This document shows, one piece after another, positions 19,810 to 20,461 of a stretch of 20,461 nucleotides of DNA. This DNA comes from a virus: positions 1 through 20,461 of IMG/VR virus record IMGVR_UViG_3300017768_000118. The stretch is one strand, 5' to 3'. Both the position numbers and the translations under genes were made by a program. Under the pieces are notes generated by a model that saw only the letters and a list, made by a program, of their open reading frames with translations, was not told the origin of the DNA and made no database searches. Every line of letters starts with the position of its first letter. Positions within the stretch are counted from its first letter, which is position 1.

Positions 19810-19974
19810 TTATTCAGTCTCCCACATGTCTGGATCATTAAAATCAGAAGAGTTCTGATCGATCATCTCTTCTATAAAGGATTCGATAGATCCAAATTCG
19901 TCTTGTTCAGATGGTCCGTAAGTGAATGTCAATTCAAATTTTACTGTTGTTTCATTATCTTTTGTTTTTTCCAT
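19810..19974 (-). CDS. 54-residue acidic protein, early array
   Basis: ATG 19974 lies exactly 6 nt after TATAAT. The product starts 'MEKTKDNETTVKFELTFTYG' (a beta strand) and continues 'DEFGSIESFIEEMIDQ', strongly acidic, ending 'NDPDMWETE'. It is first gene of a two-gene cassette. Not recognised. Confidence 0.62.
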   Translation of the reverse strand: MEKTKDNETTVKFELTFTYGPSEQDEFGSIESFIEEMIDQNSSDFNDPDMWETE

Positions 19975-19980
19975 AACATA

Positions 19981-20009
19981 ATTATATGATGATCACTCGA
20001 AAAGGACAA
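19981..20009 (-). promoter_or_regulatory. Early-array promoter 10, leaderless spacing
   Basis: TTGTCC, 17 nt, TATAAT, 6 nt, ATG 19974. The -35 is less conserved than in the other cassettes, but the preceding G is kept. Confidence 0.8.
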
Positions 20010-20149
20010 CTTAACATCTGTCTTTTTTATATATATCTCGGAATGGTTCTCCCCATATGTGTAATATCGTAGGACAACATAAAACTCAATCTACTTCCCT
20101 GAAGTTAAATCTGTCCTAACCTCTATCCTCCCCTACTTAACATACCATC
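20010..20149. other. Transcribed stretch without a clear gene
   Basis: The first promoter of the array reads into this 140-nt region on the minus strand. The ATG at 20143, at leaderless spacing, opens only six codons (MLSRGG then stop). A 17-codon frame (20080-20027) is the only other candidate. The segment may be a leader RNA, a small RNA or a decayed cassette. No terminator is seen before promoter 10. Confidence 0.45.
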
Positions 20150-20178
20150 ATTATAACAAAAGTTCACAAAATGGTCAA
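20150..20178 (-). promoter_or_regulatory. Early-array promoter 11, leaderless spacing to a six-codon frame
   Basis: TTGACC, 17 nt, TATAAT, 6 nt, ATG 20143. It has the same geometry as the other cassettes, but the frame stops after six codons. Confidence 0.8.
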
Positions 20179-20208
20179 CTTTTCAACAGGTTGATGTTTT
20201 GTTGTTTT

Positions 20209-20264
20209 ATCCACCTATTCTCTGAAAAGGTTGATCTGATCAGCCTATTTCTCGAAAAAATGGT
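20209..20264. repeat. Two imperfect direct repeats upstream of the early array
   Basis: Unit A (20209-20232) and unit B (20239-20264) share ATC-x2-CCTATT, then a CTC/GAAAA block and GGTT, with small gaps. Both lie between the end of the gene at 20245 (unit B holds its stop codon) and promoter 11. AGGTTGAT recurs at 20188-20195 and 20228-20235. They could be binding sites, or chance similarity in A+T-rich DNA. Confidence 0.35.
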
Positions 20265-20461
20265 TCGGTCCTGCAAGTCCGTCAAGAGGTCCCAGTTCGT
20301 CAGGTCCCAACACCTCCAGTTCCACTCGAGTGTCCTCACCCCTTGCTCGATAGAGCAATGTGCTACAACCAACACCATCGTCAACCAAGCTGTGGTCGTG
20401 GCAGTGGATCATCTCCAGTATGATCAGATTGTGAGCCTCCGCAGGCACCGTGAGTGTGGTC
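20245..20461 (-). CDS. 3' end of a hypothetical gene running off the window
   Basis: The frame is open from the window edge to TAG 20245. A GTG at 20448 could be a start, but the preceding codons are also open, so a longer gene is likely. The visible part begins 'VPAEAHNLIILEMIHCHDH' and ends 'GPLDGLAGPNHFFEK'. It reads as a beta-rich domain and is richer in G+C than the neighbouring early genes, closer to the capsid gene in codon style. A virion protein is possible but unproved. Confidence 0.5.
   Translation of the reverse strand, partial: TTLTVPAEAHNLIILEMIHCHDHSLVDDGVGCSTLLYRARGEDTRVELEVLGPDELGPLDGLAGPNHFFEK

Noticed and set aside
16789-20178. Regularly recurring GCGCAACTTA units as a CRISPR or iteron array
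   Set aside because: The repeated part is only the -35 region of promoters; spacing varies with gene length and the units are followed by -10 elements and genes.
20175-20384. Minus-strand frame of 69 codons overlapping the partial gene at the right edge
   Set aside because: The other frame is open to the window edge with better codon style; this one runs through the repeats into the promoter region.

Overview
The window looks like part of a T4-like (tailed, contractile-type) bacteriophage genome. The head block at 2411-6207 holds recognisable homologues of T4 gp4, gp21, gp22 and gp23 in order. Several promoters match the T4 late consensus TATAAATA. The host cannot be read from the sequence, but two lipoprotein-type leaders and a Sec-type signal peptide on a serine protease fit a Gram-negative bacterium.

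Layout. (1) 1-6207, plus strand: a fibre-like structural protein (5' end outside the window), a second virion protein, a staphylococcal-nuclease-like enzyme, head completion nuclease gp4, prohead protease gp21, a 54-residue linker protein, scaffold gp22 and major capsid protein gp23, closed by a strong terminator. (2) 6304-10582, minus strand: a DNA-modification and nucleotide block with QueF, a P-loop kinase, a dATP/dGTP-pyrophosphohydrolase-like protein, small unknown genes, a lipoprotein, a GART-fold formyltransferase and a DpdA-type DNA guanine transglycosylase. (3) 10648-13829, mostly plus strand: a ClpC-like unfoldase and a membrane protein, with a small zinc-finger-like gene opposite. 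(4) 13826-16159, minus strand, under late promoters: a secreted trypsin-like protease, an acidic protein, a coiled-coil protein and an EF-hand lipoprotein, with tandem terminators between units. (5) 16390-20178, minus strand: a dense early-type array of about 18 very small genes, most unrecognised, split into cassettes by 11 near-identical promoters. (6) 20245-20461: the 3' end of another minus-strand gene.

Two themes stand out. First, QueF (makes preQ1), DpdA (swaps guanine in DNA for a 7-deazaguanine) and a formyltransferase translationally coupled to DpdA together predict that guanines in the phage DNA are replaced by preQ1 and then formylated (fdPreQ1; DpdN-type enzyme). The earlier preQ0 steps are not in this window. 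Second, transcription and translation starts appear fused. In the early array the spacing -35/17 nt/-10/6 nt/ATG recurs so exactly that the predicted first base of the mRNA is the A of the start codon. The T4-like late promoters likewise leave predicted leaders of only 0-7 nt. The phage therefore seems to make many leaderless mRNAs, while genes inside operons use Shine-Dalgarno sites or stop/start overlaps.
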